From Bacillus sp. V3-13 (GTDB lineage Bacteria > Bacillota > Bacilli > Bacillales > Cytobacillaceae), in the NCBI RefSeq assembly GCF_002860165.1, contig NZ_PGUZ01000048.1:1-43009 (forward strand): DNA of 43,009 bases. Reading direction: 5' to 3'. The translations under genes and the position numbers were made by a program. A model generated the notes under the pieces. It had not been told where the DNA came from, did not search any database, and worked only from the letters and a program-made list of their open reading frames with translations. Below are positions 40,670-43,009 of this stretch, piece after piece. Every line of letters starts with the position of its first letter. Position 1 is the first letter of the stretch.

Positions 40670-42805
40670 ATGTATTGTGAAAAATGTCATGAAAATCACG
40701 CTACTATTAAGTTAAGTATGAATGTGAACGGCCAATACCATGAATTAAAATTGTGCTCCACTTGCTATAAAGAAGAGCGTAATAAACTTGGTGCAGCCAT
40801 GGGTGGCATGAATATCGGGAATAATCCATTTGAGGGGTTCTCTCATTCATTTAACCCGTTTGATACAGGAAAACAGCCAGAAGCAGGACGCAAACAGCAA
40901 AGCAGCGGCGGAGGATTGATCGGTCAATATGGACGCAATCTTACAGATGCTGCAAAAGCTGGCCTCATTGACCCTGTGATCGGTCGCGAAAAAGAGGTAA
41001 GCAGAGTCATTGAAATTTTAAACCGGCGAAACAAAAATAACCCCGTCCTGATTGGGGAACCAGGTGTCGGTAAAACCGCTATTGCAGAGGGCTTGGCTTT
41101 AAAAATTGCTGAAGGCTCTGTCCCGGTTAAACTCCGCAACAAAGTCGTTTATATGCTTGATGTTGCATCACTTGTTTCAAATACAGGGATCCGCGGCCAA
41201 TTTGAAGAGCGCATGAAACAGCTGATTTCTGAATTGCAGGCACGAAAAAATGTGATTTTATTTATTGATGAAATCCACCAAATCGTCGGAGCGGGGTCTG
41301 CTGAAGGTTCAATGGACGCAGGAAATATCCTGAAGCCGGCGCTTGCACGCGGTGAATTGCAGCTCGTTGGGGCTACAACCCTTTCCGAGTATCGAAAAAT
41401 TGAAAAAGATGGCGCGCTTGAACGCCGGTTCCAGCCGGTTCAAGTAGATGAACCGACTATCGAAGAAGCGATCGCGATACTGAAAGGCTTAAAAGAAAGA
41501 TATGAAAGCTACCACGAAGTCACTTACAGTGAAGAAGCCCTTAAAGCAGCCGTTGAACTTTCACATCGCTATATTCAGGACCGCTTCCTTCCTGACAAAG
41601 CGATCGACTTGATGGATGAAGCAGGATCAAAACTCAACTTAACAATTGAGGGTGGCAATGAAGATCATATTAGAGAGCGCCTGGATCAAATTCATCAAGA
41701 GAAAGAAGAAGCACTAAAAGAAGAAGCTTATGAAAAAGCAGCTGCGCTTCGGGATGAAGAAGCAAACCTGGAAAAGCTTCTGCAGTCAGGACAAACCACA
41801 GAACGCCCGGTTGTATCTGTGGAAGATATTCAAAAGATCATCGAAGAAAAAACCGGTATTCCTGTTGGGAAACTCCAAGAAGATGAGCAGATCAGAATGG
41901 TCCGTCTTCAAGAAGAAATTGCCAAGAAAGTGATTGGCCAGGAAGAAGCAGTTAAAAAAGTAAGTAAAGCGATCCGCCGGAGCCGTGCCGGACTCAAATC
42001 GAAAAACCGCCCAATCGGTTCATTCCTGTTTGTAGGTCCAACCGGTGTAGGGAAAACCGAGTTATCAAAAGCGCTTGCTGAAGAGTTGTTCGGCGATAAA
42101 GAATCGATGATCCGCCTTGATATGAGTGAATTTATGGAAAAACACAGTGTGTCCAAATTAATTGGTTCCCCTCCTGGATATGTAGCACATGAGGAGGCAG
42201 GACAATTAACAGAAAAAGTTCGCAGAAACCCATATAGCATTATTTTAATGGATGAAATTGAAAAAGCACATCCGGATGTCATGCATATGTTCCTGCAAAT
42301 TTTGGATGATGGCCGTCTAACCGACAGCCAGGGCCGCACTGTAAGCTTCAAAAATACAGTTATTATCATGACAAGCAATGCAGGCGTTGGTGAAAAACGC
42401 AATGTCATGGGCTTCGGTGCAAGCTCAGCCATTGAGGAAGCTTCAATCCTGCAATCGCTCGGAGGATTCTTTAAACCGGAATTCCTGAACCGATTTGACA
42501 GCATTATCGAATTCTCAGCATTAAAGAAAGAAGACCTGCTGCAAATTGTCGATATTATGCTGAAAGATCTGGATCAAACTCTCGCTTCACAAGGCTTAAG
42601 CTTGGAAGTTTCAAATGAAGCAAAAGAGAAATTAGTTGAACTTGGCTACGATCCTGCATTCGGTGCAAGACCGCTCCGCAGAGTCATCCAGGAACAACTA
42701 GAGGATGCGATTGCCGACTTTATCTTCGAACAACCTGAAGTAAAAGACTTCAAAGCAGTCGTTGAATCCGGTCAAATTAAAATTATTGCAGTCTCTGCTA
42801 TATAA
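40670..42805 (+). CDS. clpE: ATP-dependent Clp protease ATP-binding subunit ClpE
   Basis: The 711-residue HSP100/Clp ATPase has the ClpE-specific N-terminal zinc finger (Cys3, Cys6, Cys29, Cys32), a linker, the first AAA+ module ([21 protein letters not shown]), a UVR-like coiled coil ([21 protein letters not shown]), and the second AAA+ module ([28 protein letters not shown]). It unfolds substrates for ClpP and helps reset the CtsR heat-shock response. ATG at 40670 follows AAAGGAGGAG. CtsR sites at the promoter fit the B. subtilis model. Confidence 0.97.
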   Translation: MYCEKCHENHATIKLSMNVNGQYHELKLCSTCYKEERNKLGAAMGGMNIGNNPFEGFSHSFNPFDTGKQPEAGRKQQSSGGGLIGQYGRNLTDAAKAGLIDPVIGREKEVSRVIEILNRRNKNNPVLIGEPGVGKTAIAEGLALKIAEGSVPVKLRNKVVYMLDVASLVSNTGIRGQFEERMKQLISELQARKNVILFIDEIHQIVGAGSAEGSMDAGNILKPALARGELQLVGATTLSEYRKIEKDGALERRFQPVQVDEPTIEEAIAILKGLKERYESYHEVTYSEEALKAAVELSHRYIQDRFLPDKAIDLMDEAGSKLNLTIEGGNEDHIRERLDQIHQEKEEALKEEAYEKAAALRDEEANLEKLLQSGQTTERPVVSVEDIQKIIEEKTGIPVGKLQEDEQIRMVRLQEEIAKKVIGQEEAVKKVSKAIRRSRAGLKSKNRPIGSFLFVGPTGVGKTELSKALAEELFGDKESMIRLDMSEFMEKHSVSKLIGSPPGYVAHEEAGQLTEKVRRNPYSIILMDEIEKAHPDVMHMFLQILDDGRLTDSQGRTVSFKNTVIIMTSNAGVGEKRNVMGFGASSAIEEASILQSLGGFFKPEFLNRFDSIIEFSALKKEDLLQIVDIMLKDLDQTLASQGLSLEVSNEAKEKLVELGYDPAFGARPLRRVIQEQLEDAIADFIFEQPEVKDFKAVVESGQIKIIAVSAI

Positions 42806-42810
42806 TATTA

Positions 42811-42852
42811 AAAACGCCTCCCATGGCTCTGGCTGATGGGAGGCGTTTTTTT
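42811..42852 (+). terminator. Terminator after clpE
   Basis: AAAACGCCTCCCAT pairs perfectly with ATGGGAGGCGTTTT, followed by TTT. Confidence 0.92.
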
Positions 42853-43009
42853 ATAGGTTAGTGTGGAGAAAAAATCATAATAATGAAAGCTATTCATTTT
42901 CTTTTAATGAGTGAAAGGTGACCTCTTAACAACTAACCGTTTTTAGAGTAGAGTAGAAAACAGGAATTAGATATTGTCTTCTTGTCCTCGGGTTTCAGGG
43001 TGTTCCACC

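Noticed and set aside
41908-42504. 198-codon minus-strand frame inside clpE
   Set aside because: Shadow of clpE; no RBS or independent coding character, and it lies opposite the conserved second AAA+ module.

Overview
The window looks like chromosomal DNA of an endospore-forming Bacillaceae species (Bacillus sensu lato). It carries a CwlC-type mother-cell amidase behind a sigma-K-like promoter, a ClpE gene behind CtsR heptads, a dctB/dctS/dctR/dctP dicarboxylate locus, an arcABDC arginine deiminase operon with ArgR- and ArcR-type regulators, YkoS/YkoT-like glycosylation genes, cre boxes, strong AGGAGG ribosome binding sites and frequent GTG/TTG starts. All calls come from reading the sequence and from family knowledge; no database search was run.

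Layout. 1-1550: AT-rich segment with a small secreted protein and a 35-codon TatA-like mini-protein. 1555-4282: YeeE/YedE sulfur-type transporter and a flavohemoglobin with an FNR/CRP-type operator at about -41.5. 4308-5733 (minus): a zinc-ribbon mini-protein preceded by a cyclic-di-GMP-I (GEMM-I) riboswitch, a tRNA-Arg(CCT), and phosphatidylserine synthase. 6126-6893: cwlC-like amidase. 7137-13551: argR-type and arcR-type regulators, then arcA-arcB-arcD-arcC with an ArcR-type box and a cre at the arcA promoter. 13622-13806: degenerate tandem repeats. 13877-15298 (minus): a STAS-like protein and a divergent KAS III-like enzyme. 15710-18839: three-component membrane glycosylation cassette (DUF6044/YkoS-like, YkoT-like GT2, GtrA). 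18982-22033: ROK sugar kinase, an interspersed repeat, and a GTP-cyclohydrolase-II-like/ribD pair. 22110-26994: C4-dicarboxylate sensing and uptake. 27243-28420: shikimate kinase, a gene remnant and an orphan PTS EIIA. 28557-32015 (minus): tatC, a Tat-signal small subunit, a GMC oxidoreductase and tatA. 32366-35153: small membrane protein, a leader-peptide/terminator arrangement and a chemoreceptor. 35389-36270: 5'-truncated ABC-2 permease. 36841-40224: CBS-GGDEF, EAL and HD-GYP genes. 40670-42805: clpE.

How it fits together. There are two themes. One is low-oxygen and alternative energy metabolism: Hmp, ADI pathway, dicarboxylate uptake, and a quinone- or cytochrome-linked dehydrogenase exported by its own Tat genes. 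The other is cyclic-di-GMP signalling: a riboswitch near the left end, and a probable cyclase plus two phosphodiesterase families near the right end. The observations most worth following are the riboswitch-controlled zinc-ribbon protein, the STAS/KAS III-like pair whose enzyme has lost the usual His and Asn, the self-contained Tat/GMC operon together with the stray TatA-like mini-protein, and the leader-peptide attenuator in front of the chemoreceptor gene.
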